From Sphingomonas pruni NBRC 15498 (GTDB lineage Bacteria; Pseudomonadota; Alphaproteobacteria; Sphingomonadales; Sphingomonadaceae): a stretch of 64,000 nt of DNA. Location: positions 1 through 64,000 of the forward strand of contig NZ_BCYZ01000012.1 of NCBI RefSeq assembly GCF_001598455.1. The letters are read 5' to 3'. Shown here piece by piece: positions 16,819 through 24,843 of the stretch; positions within the stretch are counted from its first letter, which is position 1; each line of letters starts with the position of its first letter. The notes under the pieces were generated by a model. It ran no database searches. It saw nothing but the letters and a program-made list of their open reading frames with translations, and was not told the DNA's origin. A program made the translations under genes and the position numbers.

Positions 16819-17154
16819 TCAGCCGCGTCTTCGCGAACTTTTGCCTTCACTCTCCAATTGGCCGGTACGCCATTTTTCGATCATGTGCGGACCGGGCACG
16901 TCGGGATATGGTCCCTTCCCAGCCACGCGCCGTCCAGTGAGAAGAAATTCCACCGACACTCCCGTTATCAAGGCGAATTGCTCCATCAACGCATGCGGCA
17001 TCGGCGTGCGCGATTCGTATTTGCGATATCGTTCGGCCGGCACGCCGAGCAGGGTCGACATCTGCCCGGCCGTCATTCCTCTCAGCTGCCGAAGCGCCTT
17101 CACCCTGGCGATGTAGAGAGCGTCGAATTCCTCGGGCGTTATCGGATCGATCAT
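16819..17154 (-). CDS. XRE-family (Cro/CI-like) transcriptional repressor
   Basis: A 111-residue DNA-binding protein. Residues about 16-70 form the helix-turn-helix (MTAGQMSTLLGVPAERYRKYE), followed by a short segment and a basic tail (GKSSRRRG). Start at 17154; there is no good ribosome site, and a degenerate TGGACA/TGTACCA pair at 17154-17169 overlaps the start, which would allow autoregulation. It is divergent from the small Cys-rich gene at 17239, with operator copy 1 between them, and upstream of the 172-residue gene, which has copy 2. It is the probable immunity-type repressor of the decayed prophage. Confidence 0.75.
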   Translation of the reverse strand: MIDPITPEEFDALYIARVKALRQLRGMTAGQMSTLLGVPAERYRKYESRTPMPHALMEQFALITGVSVEFLLTGRRVAGKGPYPDVPGPHMIEKWRTGQLESEGKSSRRRG

Positions 17155-17211
17155 GGACAGATTGTACCATGGCCGCGCCCGAACGCAAGGCAGCAACCGA
17201 TTGTTGAAATG

Positions 17212-17228
17212 TTGGACAATATGTCCAA
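17212..17228. promoter_or_regulatory. 17-bp operator copy 1 (perfect TTGGACA palindrome)
   Basis: TTGGACAATATGTCCAA has perfect 7-bp arms around ATA. It lies between the XRE gene and the divergent small gene at 17239. It matches copy 2 at 16732-16748 in 15 consecutive bases. Confidence 0.7.
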
Positions 17229-17238
17229 TAATTCGCCT

Positions 17239-17406
17239 ATGACCAGCTCTGCATGTCCCCAACGCACCAGCGGATCCCAGGATGAACCGGAAACGAGGTG
17301 CGCAGAATGTGGGCGCCCGTTCTGCGACCATCCCGATCTCATCTACGGCGGCATCGTCCCTTCGCCTCGTCAGACTCGGCCCGAGGCTGACGCGCGAAAA
17401 GGCTGA
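17239..17406 (+). CDS. small Cys-rich protein, possible zinc finger
   Basis: A 55-residue polypeptide with a CAECGRPFCDHPD cluster (Cys-x2-Cys-x4-Cys-x-His) that could bind one zinc ion; the rest is polar. In-frame ATGs at 17209 and 17221 lie inside the operator, and none of the starts has a ribosome site, so leaderless translation is possible. It is divergent from the XRE gene and shares operator copy 1. It ends 48 bases before the next gene. Small zinc-binding regulators are common in phage early regions, but no family match is claimed. Confidence 0.5.
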   Translation: MTSSACPQRTSGSQDEPETRCAECGRPFCDHPDLIYGGIVPSPRQTRPEADARKG

Positions 17407-17454
17407 ACGATCGCGCCAGCCAAATCAGACATCGAAATTATCAGGAGAAAGACG

Positions 17455-18153
17455 TTGGCGGAGATCAATCCGAAGATCCGACAGGTGGACGACCGGCTCG
17501 CGATGATCCGTGCGAGCGCCGAGCGCCGCCTGGCGGCCCTTCCTCAACGCGACACGCGACCCGACGCCGCCGATCGTCTGGCCGCGGCGCTGCACCAACG
17601 CGAGGACGCCGAAAGGCGGCACGAGGCAATGATCAAGCGGTGGCGACACAAGAATGAAGGCACGCCCGAGACGCACGAAAAGGCGAACGCGCTGCCTGAG
17701 CGGAGGAGACAGTCGCCGCTGCATCGAATGGAACGGCTGGGCAAGATCAGCGCGGACGAGCGCGCGGCGGCCGAAGAGATCGCCGGCGTGGCGGAACGCA
17801 TCCGGCGCGCCGGATCGATACGGTCGGCGTCATTGGAAACGCGCGTCGACTTTGCCAATTCGGGGCGGGACCAGTTGGTCGAGTCCCTGAAAAGCGTACG
17901 GTTGGAGGTCGCCTATCGCGCGTGGTGCGAGGCGATTCCCCGGCCGACGGCGATGGTTCTCGACATGGTCCTGAGCGACCGGTCGTTCGTGCAACTGGCG
18001 CGTGCGCATGGAATGCAATGGCGGACGGCGCGCAAGCGGTTGATCACCGCGTTGCGGATGTGGCCCGAGATGGCGGCGGCAGCGCGACGGGATGTCGATC
18101 GCGAGGATGTCGAGGCAGTGTACGCACGGCTGGGCGCGGGAGAGTTGCTGTGA
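17455..18153 (+). CDS. phage-type HTH protein (hypothetical)
   Basis: A 232-residue protein. The N-terminal half is charged and helical, probably coiled-coil. The last 90 residues (from MVLDMVLSDRSFVQLARAHGM) look like a helix-turn-helix of the sigma-factor or phage-regulator type. The start is a TTG preceded by AGGAG at seven bases, an unusual start that is well supported. Its place before the terminase genes fits a late-gene regulator of the relic prophage. Function is not established. Confidence 0.55.
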   Translation: MAEINPKIRQVDDRLAMIRASAERRLAALPQRDTRPDAADRLAAALHQREDAERRHEAMIKRWRHKNEGTPETHEKANALPERRRQSPLHRMERLGKISADERAAAEEIAGVAERIRRAGSIRSASLETRVDFANSGRDQLVESLKSVRLEVAYRAWCEAIPRPTAMVLDMVLSDRSFVQLARAHGMQWRTARKRLITALRMWPEMAAAARRDVDREDVEAVYARLGAGELL

Positions 18154-18225
18154 TGGCAGCGGTACACGGTGCGCCGACGCCACTCGCGATCGATCGAGAA
18201 AAATAGAACAAACCGTGAAAACTTC

Positions 18226-18253
18226 TTGACTGCCACGAAAAAACGTGTATGTA
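18226..18253 (+). promoter_or_regulatory. sigma70-like promoter before the terminase genes
   Basis: TTGACT (18226-18231), a 16-base spacer and TATGTA (18248-18253) lie in a locally AT-rich stretch about 150 bases upstream of the terminase small-subunit-like gene. Confidence 0.5.
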
Positions 18254-18332
18254 GCAATCATCCAAATTTGCGTTCGACCGAAACGGCGTCGCGCAATTTT
18301 CTCGCAGACATTCCACGGGTTAGGACACTCAA

Positions 18333-18356
18333 GCGGCAACGTCCGAACGTTGCCGC
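18333..18356 (+). promoter_or_regulatory. perfect 10-bp inverted repeat in the terminase leader
   Basis: GCGGCAACGT (18333-18342) and ACGTTGCCGC (18347-18356) flank the loop CCGA. It lies between the promoter at 18226-18253 and the gene at 18405. It can act as an attenuating hairpin or a repressor site. Confidence 0.5.
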
Positions 18357-18404
18357 AAAAGGTTGTCGCGACGCACCGGCCGGATTGCGATCGGTGGAGT
18401 TCGG

Positions 18405-18881
18405 ATGGCAGGACGGAAGCGGGCGACCACGGGGACATCGGCCAAGGGCGCTGCTGTTCCCGTTGCGCTCACCACCCCTACCCCGTCCCACCCTACCAAC
18501 GTTTCGCGCGCGAGCCCGCGGGCGACGATCGAGATCACCGACGCGATGCGGGCGGATGTGCGGCGCTTTGCCGAGATCGGAACGCCCTATGCGGTCATCG
18601 CGCGGATCATGGGATTGAGCGCGACGACATTGAAGCGGCGATGCCGTGCCGAACTGGACGCCGGTGTCGAGATCGCCAATGCGCGGATCGCGCTGACCTT
18701 GTTCGAGACCGCGATGGGCGGGAACACGACGGCGATGCTGTGGTGGGAAAAGACGCGCGCGGGGCGGCGCGAGGGCTCCGCTCCCGAGCCGCGCGAGATC
18801 GGCAAGCGCGCTGCGGAGACGATTACGCGCGATATGTCGGCACGTGAGGCGGCTGAGCGCTATCGGGAGGAATTGGGGTGA
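18405..18881 (+). CDS. phage terminase small subunit-like HTH protein
   Basis: A 158-residue protein with a disordered Thr/Pro/Lys-rich N terminus of about 40 residues. A helix-turn-helix follows (YAVIARIMGLSATTLKRRCR), then the segment ANARIALTLFETAMGGNTTAMLWWEKTRAG, of which the LWWEKTRAG end is typical of a phage protein family found beside large terminases. The family is thought to recognise DNA for packaging. GGAG precedes the ATG at 18405. The stop overlaps the terminase fragment by four bases (ATGA-type overlap at 18878). Confidence 0.6.
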   Translation: MAGRKRATTGTSAKGAAVPVALTTPTPSHPTNVSRASPRATIEITDAMRADVRRFAEIGTPYAVIARIMGLSATTLKRRCRAELDAGVEIANARIALTLFETAMGGNTTAMLWWEKTRAGRREGSAPEPREIGKRAAETITRDMSAREAAERYREELG

Positions 18882-19204
18882 CGGCGATTTCGACGCCGCC
18901 TCGCCCCACTTGGCCGCCGGACTATGTCGCCGAGCTGATGGCGCGGCAGCACCGGTTGCGGCGGCTGAAGGCGGATGCCGGGCTGCGCGCCGGGCTGGCC
19001 GAGCGGTATCGCGAGAGTCCGATCAGTTGGATCGCGCATTGGGCAGTGACCTATGACCCGCGCAAGGCAGCGAGCGATGCTCCGACGGTGATGCCATTCC
19101 TGCCCTTTCCCCGCCAGGCCGAGATGATCGCGTTCCTGCACGCCTGGTTACGGAACCGGATCGGCAATGTCGATTGCCGATCCTGCGGCAAGGGAGGCGG
19201 CTGA
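18878..19204 (+). pseudogene. terminase large subunit, N-terminal fragment
   Basis: The frame encodes 108 residues. Residues 45-90 (ISWIAHWAVTYDP, then PFLPFPRQAEMIAFL) match the start of phage terminase large subunits, where this segment precedes the ATPase Walker A. The frame then ends in an unrelated Cys/Gly stretch (VDCRSCGKGGG). The ATPase and nuclease domains, normally another 350-450 residues, are absent. The break is therefore a deletion that joins the terminase to the lysis-type gene, whose ribosome site AAGGGAGG lies in the junction tail. The stop overlaps the next ATG (TGATG). Confidence 0.7.
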
Positions 19205-19662
19205 TGGGGTTCCTCATTTCCCTCGCGCTCGGCTGGAAATGGCCTGGCTGGGCCGCTCGCCTGCTCGGCTGGGCGGTGCCGGTCCTGGTCGCGCTCGCGG
19301 CTGCCTGCACGATGGTCGGGCTGATCTATCGCACGGGCAAAACGGCCGGCGGGGCGAAGGTCGCCGTGCAGGCCGAACAGGCGCACGCCAAGGCCGTCGC
19401 TACCGCGCGCGCCGACGAACGCCACGCCCAGGCGACCGTCGATGCGATCGGCAAGCGTGTCGCGGCGGCCGACGACCAGAGCACTGCCCTCGTCCGTTCC
19501 AAAATCACGGAGATCCATAATGCGATCGATTCGACGCCCGGTACCGGGGCCAGCGTTGTTGCTCCTCCCGCTGTTTTCGACACTGCCGGGGTGCGCGCAT
19601 CCCTCAACGCTGTCGTCGACGATGCGAACAGATCGGCCGATATTGCCGATGCCGAGCGTTGA
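19204..19662 (+). CDS. inner-membrane spanin-like (Rz-like) protein
   Basis: A 152-residue protein with one N-terminal membrane segment (about residues 20-42) and a long Ala/Lys/Glu-rich periplasmic helix, likely coiled-coil, to about residue 105, then a Pro/Ala-rich end. This topology and the lipoprotein gene embedded in its 3' part (19520-19900) are those of phage i-spanins, which fuse the two membranes at lysis. AAGGGAGG is six bases before the ATG. Assignment is by topology and gene arrangement only. Confidence 0.55.
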   Translation: MGFLISLALGWKWPGWAARLLGWAVPVLVALAAACTMVGLIYRTGKTAGGAKVAVQAEQAHAKAVATARADERHAQATVDAIGKRVAAADDQSTALVRSKITEIHNAIDSTPGTGASVVAPPAVFDTAGVRASLNAVVDDANRSADIADAER

Positions 19663-19900
19663 AATGACCAGGACCGAACGCCTGCCGACCCTGACCGGCA
19701 AGAAATCGGGCGAGTTGATCCTGATCGACAAGGGCGAATATGGCGAGCAGTTGGACCTGCTGGCCGAAGCGATCGGCGCGGTGGCGCGGCTCAACAATCG
19801 GCAAGGCGCGCGCAACGCCTATGACCGGTGCGTCAAGGCGATCTTCGAGACGGGGACTGCGCCTGGCGGCTGTCCAAGCAGCACGGCGCCGCGGCACTGA
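19520..19900 (+). CDS. outer-membrane lipoprotein, o-spanin-like (Rz1-like), overlapping frame
   Basis: A 126-residue product read in another frame from inside the preceding gene. It has a signal sequence with a lipobox-like LPGC at about residues 24-27 of the chosen start, then Pro-rich residues and a folded C-terminal part with two further Cys. The ATG at 19520 has GGAG seven bases upstream. A lipoprotein nested in a type-II membrane protein gene is the hallmark of Rz/Rz1 pairs. The C-terminal 60 residues are longer than in classical Rz1, so a different host-acquired role is possible. Confidence 0.55.
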   Translation: MRSIRRPVPGPALLLLPLFSTLPGCAHPSTLSSTMRTDRPILPMPSVEMTRTERLPTLTGKKSGELILIDKGEYGEQLDLLAEAIGAVARLNNRQGARNAYDRCVKAIFETGTAPGGCPSSTAPRH

Positions 19901-20068
19901 TCGAGATTGTAGCAGAGCGGACACAACCGGCGAACAATCGCGCCGGATCATGTGCCTAGCGCTCAATATGTCCGAATTGCTGGCCAATTCCGGTTGACCC
20001 AATCGCGGCACGCGTTAGCGATTCTTCTATTCGTCCTGCGGGAAACAGGACCAAAAAAGGGGATAAAC

Positions 20069-23000
20069 ATGTCGCACCGTTCCGCGCGCCGTAACGCGCG
20101 TCTTCGCTTCGTCTTGAATACGTCCGCCGCGCTGGGCTCGCTCGTCGTTGCAGCGAGCGCCCACGCCCAGACCGCCGGCGCGATCGCCAATCCGGGCGCC
20201 AACGCGCCGACCGGCAATTATTATTCGCCGCAGGACGCGACGTCGGTAGCACCGCCCGAGACGTCGATCCGCGAGCCGCAGATCGTGATTTCGCAGCCCG
20301 GCAATCCCAATTCGTCGACGCCGCCCAATGGCGCGCTCGACGCCAATGACGTGACCGGCGTCGGCGAGATGATCATCGATCAGCAGAACGGCTTTATCGG
20401 CCTGTGCACCGGCACCCTGATCAATCCGCGCACGGTCATCTTCGCCGCGCATTGCGTCAACGAAAGCCCGGACGGGAATAGTTTTCAGGATCCGTGGGGC
20501 TATGGTGCCGACAATGGCGGCCGGCCGATCGCCTTCGGATTCCGCGCCAATAACAATGCCCCCGGCAATTCCGCGTTCGGCAACTGGTTGTACGGCGGGT
20601 ATCAGACCGACGTCGCCAACTATCTCTATAACGTCAATCAGGTGACCTATAATCCGGCGTCGACCTCGCTTGGTATCGGCAACAACTTCCTGCAGGGCGA
20701 CATCGCGATAGCGACGCTCGATACGCCGGCGGCGAACGTTCCGACCTGGGCCATCCTGCTGTCGCAGCTGCCGGCGCCGGCATCGATCGATGCGGCCAAG
20801 GGCACCGGCTATCACGTCACGATCACCGGCTATGGCGATAGCGGCACCGGCAATACCGGCGACACGCGCGGAGTCGATTTCCGCCGCCGCGTAGCCGAAA
20901 ATTACATCGGCCTGCTGGGCTCGCTCGACGATGTCGACGGGTTCTTGTTCGGGGTCAATGACGGCCTGCCCCAGAACCTCTATCAGCTCGACTTCGACGA
21001 TCCGCGCCGCGGCGCGCTGAACGCGAGCATCTATGATTTCAACCTGTTCCGCGACAATGCCTTGCCCAAGGAAGGCATCACCGCGCCCGGCGATTCGGGC
21101 GGGCCGCTGATCCTGGATGACACCTTTTCGAAGAAGCTGGTGATCGGCGTGCTGTCGGGCGGCAGCCGCTATTTCAACAGCCAGCCTTCAGCCAGCTATG
21201 GGACGTCGGCCTTCTATCAGCCGCTCTATCTCTATTGGGACTGGATCGCGGCGAACAACAATTACCATTATGTCGGGTCGAAAGCCGGTGACGCGAACTG
21301 GACCGACCCGACGCATTGGGTCACCAATATCGACCCCAATTACATGACGATCGTCGATGGCAATCTGGTCAACGGCGTCCCCTCGACGCTGGGCGACGGC
21401 GTCAACGGCACATCGGGCAAGTTTGGCGAGATCTGCATCCAGCAGGGTTCCAACAGCGATTGCTACAACACGACCACCGGCGTCGAGACCTATAACGGGA
21501 CCGAATATCAGTTCACGCCGGCGGGCGGACAGCCGGGCACCAGCCCGATTCCCGATCCGACGCTGGATAACGGACTGCCCGGCGCGACCAACTTCGTGCC
21601 GAACGACCGCGATCCGGACGCGGCGACGCACACCCGCGCCGCCTATTTCGACGTGACGCTGGGCGCCGCTGGCACGACCACGCTCGACACCCATGTCGCG
21701 GTCGATCGCTTGACCGTTGCAGGATCGGGCGCGCGCCTGAACATCGCCAATGGCGGATCGCTGACCAGCCTGATCGACATCACCCAGACCAATGGCCGGA
21801 TCACGGTCGATGGGACGATGAACTCGGTCGGCGATTACCTGTTGTTCTCCGGCGCGCTGGACGGCCGGGGCCGGATCAACACGCCGTATCTGACCAGCGT
21901 GACCGGCATGATCGCGCCGGGTACGGTCGGTACGATCGGCACGTTGACGGTCGGCGGCAATCTGGTGCTGTCATCGGGCAACGTCCTGCTGATCGACCTC
22001 GGCGCCAACGGGGCGTCGGACAAGCTGGCGGTGGTCGCCAACCAGTTCAGCGCGCCGGGGGTTGCGGTGGACGGGCTGGCGTCGATCGGCGGCGCGGTGC
22101 TGTTCGCACCGGCATCCGGCTATATGATCCGCGACGGCGACACCTATCAGATCCTGACCGCGCAGAACCAGTTGACCGGCACCTTCAGCACGACCGCGCT
22201 CAGCGCGATCCTGACGCCGAAATTCCTCTATTCGGCCAATGACGTGAAGGTGAAGATCGTCGCCGGCAAATATGCCGACGTCGTCGCGGCCAGCTCGCCT
22301 GTACAGGGGGCCTATGCCAAGCTGCTCGATGGCGATCGTTCCGGCAGCTACGCTGCATTGGCGGGGCTGTATGGGCCACTCGATCTGCAGAATGCGGCGA
22401 CGATCCGATCCACGCTCGAAAGCTGGGCGCCGCGGACGGAAACGCTCAAGGCTGCGCTCGGCACCGCCGCCACCGACAATATGGCGCGCTTCTATCGCGA
22501 TCGGCTCCAGGCACTCGGCAATGACGACCTGGGAGGCACGGTGGCGATCATCGGTCAGCCGCTCAGCGTCACCGCCAATTTGAACAATGTCGGTCCGATG
22601 GGATCGTACGAGCCGGGCGTCGCCGGCGGAGCTCAGGCCACCAACATTTCGACCGGCAAGGTGCCCGACGACGTCAGCGTGTTCTTCGCCGGCGGCTATC
22701 TGAACGGCAACAGCGCGCCGATGGCGACTGCGATCCCCGCCGGCGGGCGTGATACTTTCGACGGCTGGTACGGTGCGGCCGGTGTCGAAAAGCAGGTGAG
22801 TTCGACCGCTACGATCGGCTTCGCCTTGTCCTACACCAACACGCAGGGCGCGACGACGACCGGCGCGACCGCCAAGGGCGAACTCTATCAGGGCACGCTG
22901 TACGGCAAGCTCGGCCTGAAGAACGGTTTCGGGCTAGACGGCGTGTTTTCTGCCGGCCTGTTCGATACGCATATGGTGCGATCGGCCAGCCTGGTCGGGA

Positions 23001-23497
23001 CGCCTTACACGCTACGCTCGGATGATCAGGCGTTGGCCGTCAGCGGCGAAGTGGGCGTGTCGTGGACGGCGAACCTGGGCGGGCTCAAGCTCGGGCCGCG
23101 CGCCGCAATCCGTTACGGCGATATCGGCTTTTCCGACACCGCCGAGAGCGGAGGCCCGATGGCGTTGCGCATCGATCGCGAAGGGGTGCACTCGACCCAA
23201 GGCCGCCTGGGCCTGACGCTGGGCGGAGGCAAGGGCAAGGTGCGGCCCTATCTGACCGGCTATTACGTTCATGACTTCGACAATCAGCCGGCGTCGTTCG
23301 GCGCGAATTTCGTCGGCGGCGTCGGGCCCGCCGCGCAGTTCGCTTTGGCGGGCCGCGACAAGGATTGGTGGGAAGCCTCTGGCGGGCTTGCCATCGACAT
23401 GAAGAACGTCACGCTCTCGGTCGGCGCCGACACGACGATCGATCGCAGCGACGTGAAGAACCAGAGCTATCGCGGAAGCATCACCTTCCGCTTCTGA
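20069..23497 (+). CDS. autotransporter serine protease (trypsin-like, type Va)
   Basis: A 1142-residue secreted protein. It has a signal peptide ending ASAHA (about residues 1-32) and a trypsin-like domain with all three catalytic segments: TVIFAAHC (His), QGDIAIATLD (Asp) and APGDSGGPL (Ser). A passenger of Gly/Thr/Asn-rich beta-helix character follows, and the last about 280 residues form an autotransporter barrel ending in Phe (SITFRF). The protease is presumably displayed on or released from the cell surface. The ATG at 20069 has AAGGGG upstream. It ends at a strong terminator (23523-23556) and is a single-gene unit lying right after the prophage relic. Confidence 0.88.
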   Translation: MSHRSARRNARLRFVLNTSAALGSLVVAASAHAQTAGAIANPGANAPTGNYYSPQDATSVAPPETSIREPQIVISQPGNPNSSTPPNGALDANDVTGVGEMIIDQQNGFIGLCTGTLINPRTVIFAAHCVNESPDGNSFQDPWGYGADNGGRPIAFGFRANNNAPGNSAFGNWLYGGYQTDVANYLYNVNQVTYNPASTSLGIGNNFLQGDIAIATLDTPAANVPTWAILLSQLPAPASIDAAKGTGYHVTITGYGDSGTGNTGDTRGVDFRRRVAENYIGLLGSLDDVDGFLFGVNDGLPQNLYQLDFDDPRRGALNASIYDFNLFRDNALPKEGITAPGDSGGPLILDDTFSKKLVIGVLSGGSRYFNSQPSASYGTSAFYQPLYLYWDWIAANNNYHYVGSKAGDANWTDPTHWVTNIDPNYMTIVDGNLVNGVPSTLGDGVNGTSGKFGEICIQQGSNSDCYNTTTGVETYNGTEYQFTPAGGQPGTSPIPDPTLDNGLPGATNFVPNDRDPDAATHTRAAYFDVTLGAAGTTTLDTHVAVDRLTVAGSGARLNIANGGSLTSLIDITQTNGRITVDGTMNSVGDYLLFSGALDGRGRINTPYLTSVTGMIAPGTVGTIGTLTVGGNLVLSSGNVLLIDLGANGASDKLAVVANQFSAPGVAVDGLASIGGAVLFAPASGYMIRDGDTYQILTAQNQLTGTFSTTALSAILTPKFLYSANDVKVKIVAGKYADVVAASSPVQGAYAKLLDGDRSGSYAALAGLYGPLDLQNAATIRSTLESWAPRTETLKAALGTAATDNMARFYRDRLQALGNDDLGGTVAIIGQPLSVTANLNNVGPMGSYEPGVAGGAQATNISTGKVPDDVSVFFAGGYLNGNSAPMATAIPAGGRDTFDGWYGAAGVEKQVSSTATIGFALSYTNTQGATTTGATAKGELYQGTLYGKLGLKNGFGLDGVFSAGLFDTHMVRSASLVGTPYTLRSDDQALAVSGEVGVSWTANLGGLKLGPRAAIRYGDIGFSDTAESGGPMALRIDREGVHSTQGRLGLTLGGGKGKVRPYLTGYYVHDFDNQPASFGANFVGGVGPAAQFALAGRDKDWWEASGGLAIDMKNVTLSVGADTTIDRSDVKNQSYRGSITFRF

Positions 23498-23522
23498 TCT
23501 CGTTCAATCGCTGGAATAACCG

Positions 23523-23556
23523 AGCCGCCTTCCCTTCGGGGAAGGCGGCTTTTTTT
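23523..23556 (+). terminator. strong intrinsic terminator
   Basis: A perfect 11-bp GC-rich stem (23524-23534 with 23539-23549) with a stable TTCG loop and a run of seven T at 23550-23556. It ends the autotransporter transcript. Confidence 0.93.
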
Positions 23557-23573
23557 GTGTCCGTCGTCCGAGG

Positions 23574-24128
23574 TCACGCCGCGATCGCGGTCGCTTGCGT
23601 CTTGGCATCCTCGAGCGCCTTGGCCCGCGCGTCAGGGCCCATCGCAATCCCCTCGGCACGGACGAAAGCGATGTCGGTCACGCCCAGGAACCCGAAGAAA
23701 CCACGAAGATAGGTTTCCTGATGGTCGAGCCAGGCCTGCCCGGTGTCCGACCCGTAAAAGCCGCCACGCGCCGACGCGATGATCAGCTTGCGTCCATCGG
23801 CCAATCCTTCCGCACCCTTCTCGCTGTAGCGGAAGGTGGTGCCGGCGATCGCTAGGCGGTCCATCCAAGCCTTCAGGTTGGAGGGAATGCTGAAATTGTA
23901 CATCGGCGCCCCGATCACGATGACGTCGGCGGACAGGAATTCCTCGGCGAACGACGTGTCGCCGAGATCGCCCAGGGTCACATGCCCAAGCGGATCCAAG
24001 GCGAGGTCGCGACGCCGGACTTCGGCATCGGGGTGGAGCGTCCTCAACCTGGCGATCGCCGCCTCTCCGATCGAACGCGTGACGCTGTTTTCCGCGGTGA
24101 TGCTGCTGTCGACATGAAGGATGATCAT
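23574..24128 (-). CDS. azoR: FMN-dependent NADH:quinone oxidoreductase / azoreductase
   Basis: A 184-residue flavodoxin-fold enzyme, slightly shorter than E. coli AzoR. It has the N-terminal LHVDSSI segment, PMYNFSIPSNLKAWMDRL at about residues 85-102 (FMN binding) and SARGGFYGSD near 135-145. It performs two-electron reduction of quinones and azo compounds in the cytosol. It is divergent from a HxlR regulator; the pairing resembles the YodB-AzoR1 system of Bacillus, where quinones or diamide derepress the reductase. Confidence 0.88.
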   Translation of the reverse strand: MIILHVDSSITAENSVTRSIGEAAIARLRTLHPDAEVRRRDLALDPLGHVTLGDLGDTSFAEEFLSADVIVIGAPMYNFSIPSNLKAWMDRLAIAGTTFRYSEKGAEGLADGRKLIIASARGGFYGSDTGQAWLDHQETYLRGFFGFLGVTDIAFVRAEGIAMGPDARAKALEDAKTQATAIAA

Positions 24129-24129
24129 G

Positions 24130-24231
24130 GTGCCTCGCTGGTATTGATTAGTTACTGAGGCACACTAGATAACCGCCATCATTCGCGTCACAAGAAGGCA
24201 CATTTTTGGCGATGAGGATCAATTATGTGCC
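24130..24231. promoter_or_regulatory. two inverted repeats between azoR and the HxlR gene
   Basis: GTGCCTC (24130-24136) with GAGGCAC (24157-24163), and GGCACAT (24197-24203) with ATGTGCC (24225-24231). Both pairs have 7-bp arms, a 20-21-base spacer and the core GGCAC. One lies next to each gene, as expected for a regulator that controls both. Confidence 0.5.
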
Positions 24232-24264
24232 CCGGTATCAACGATGTAACCGAAGGGTCCGATA

Positions 24265-24651
24265 GTGAATCCCCATGGACCACAATGCCGCGGCGTGACC
24301 GGCGTGCTCCAGCGTGTCGGCGACAAATGGAGTATGCTGACGATCAACGCGCTGGCCGATGGACCGAAGCGGTTCAGCGAATTGCGGCGTTCGGTCGAGG
24401 GTATCTCGCAGCGCATGCTGACACTGACGGTGCGCGGTTTGGAGCGGGACGGTCTGGTCACGCGAACCGTCACCCCCAGCATTCCACCCCGGGTCGATTA
24501 TGAACTGACCGAACTCGGCCAATCCCTGCAGCAGCCGGTCGGCGAACTCGCGCGCTGGGCGGTCGACCATCTGACGGTGATCCAGGCCGCGCAACAGCGC
24601 TTCGATCTGGCTGCGGATGCGCGCGACGACGGCAAGCTCAATCCGTATTGA
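24265..24651 (+). CDS. HxlR-family transcriptional regulator
   Basis: A 128-residue winged-helix regulator. The HxlR core runs from [17 protein letters not shown] (about residues 14-30) through [17 protein letters not shown] and DGLVTRTV. Its only cysteine is C8, close to the N-terminal redox cysteine of the Bacillus regulators YodB and CatR. It starts at GTG 24265 with AAGG upstream. Divergent from azoR; likely a thiol-based repressor of the azoreductase and of itself. Confidence 0.85.
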   Translation: MNPHGPQCRGVTGVLQRVGDKWSMLTINALADGPKRFSELRRSVEGISQRMLTLTVRGLERDGLVTRTVTPSIPPRVDYELTELGQSLQQPVGELARWAVDHLTVIQAAQQRFDLAADARDDGKLNPY

Positions 24652-24843
24652 GATTGTGTCGGGCCGGCCGATATCGGGCTTGGTCGGCGGTTAATACCCT
24701 GCGGCTTCGCCCGTCCCCTAGCAACGGAATCGAACACCGGGGTCCTAACGACTCGCGCTGACTCCTTGGGTTTCGAATAGACGGATTCCTGACAACATGG
24801 TAAATAACCTGTTGCGCATGACGGACATGCCGAGCGGGGGTGA

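Larger units (their letters stand above)
16132..19900. mobile_element. decayed prophage adjacent to tRNA-Ala
   Basis: Next to the tRNA lie an XRE repressor with its operators, a phage-type HTH protein, a terminase small-subunit-like gene, the N-terminal piece of a terminase large subunit and a spanin-like overlapping gene pair. Head, tail, replication and integrase genes are missing. I see no duplicated tRNA 3' end at the right side, so the right boundary (before the autotransporter at 20069) is approximate. Confidence 0.6.

Noticed and set aside
16234..17154. toxin-antitoxin pair formed by the XRE gene and the 172-residue gene
   Set aside because: The 172-residue protein shows no toxin motif, is long for most toxins, and has its own operator separate from the XRE gene.
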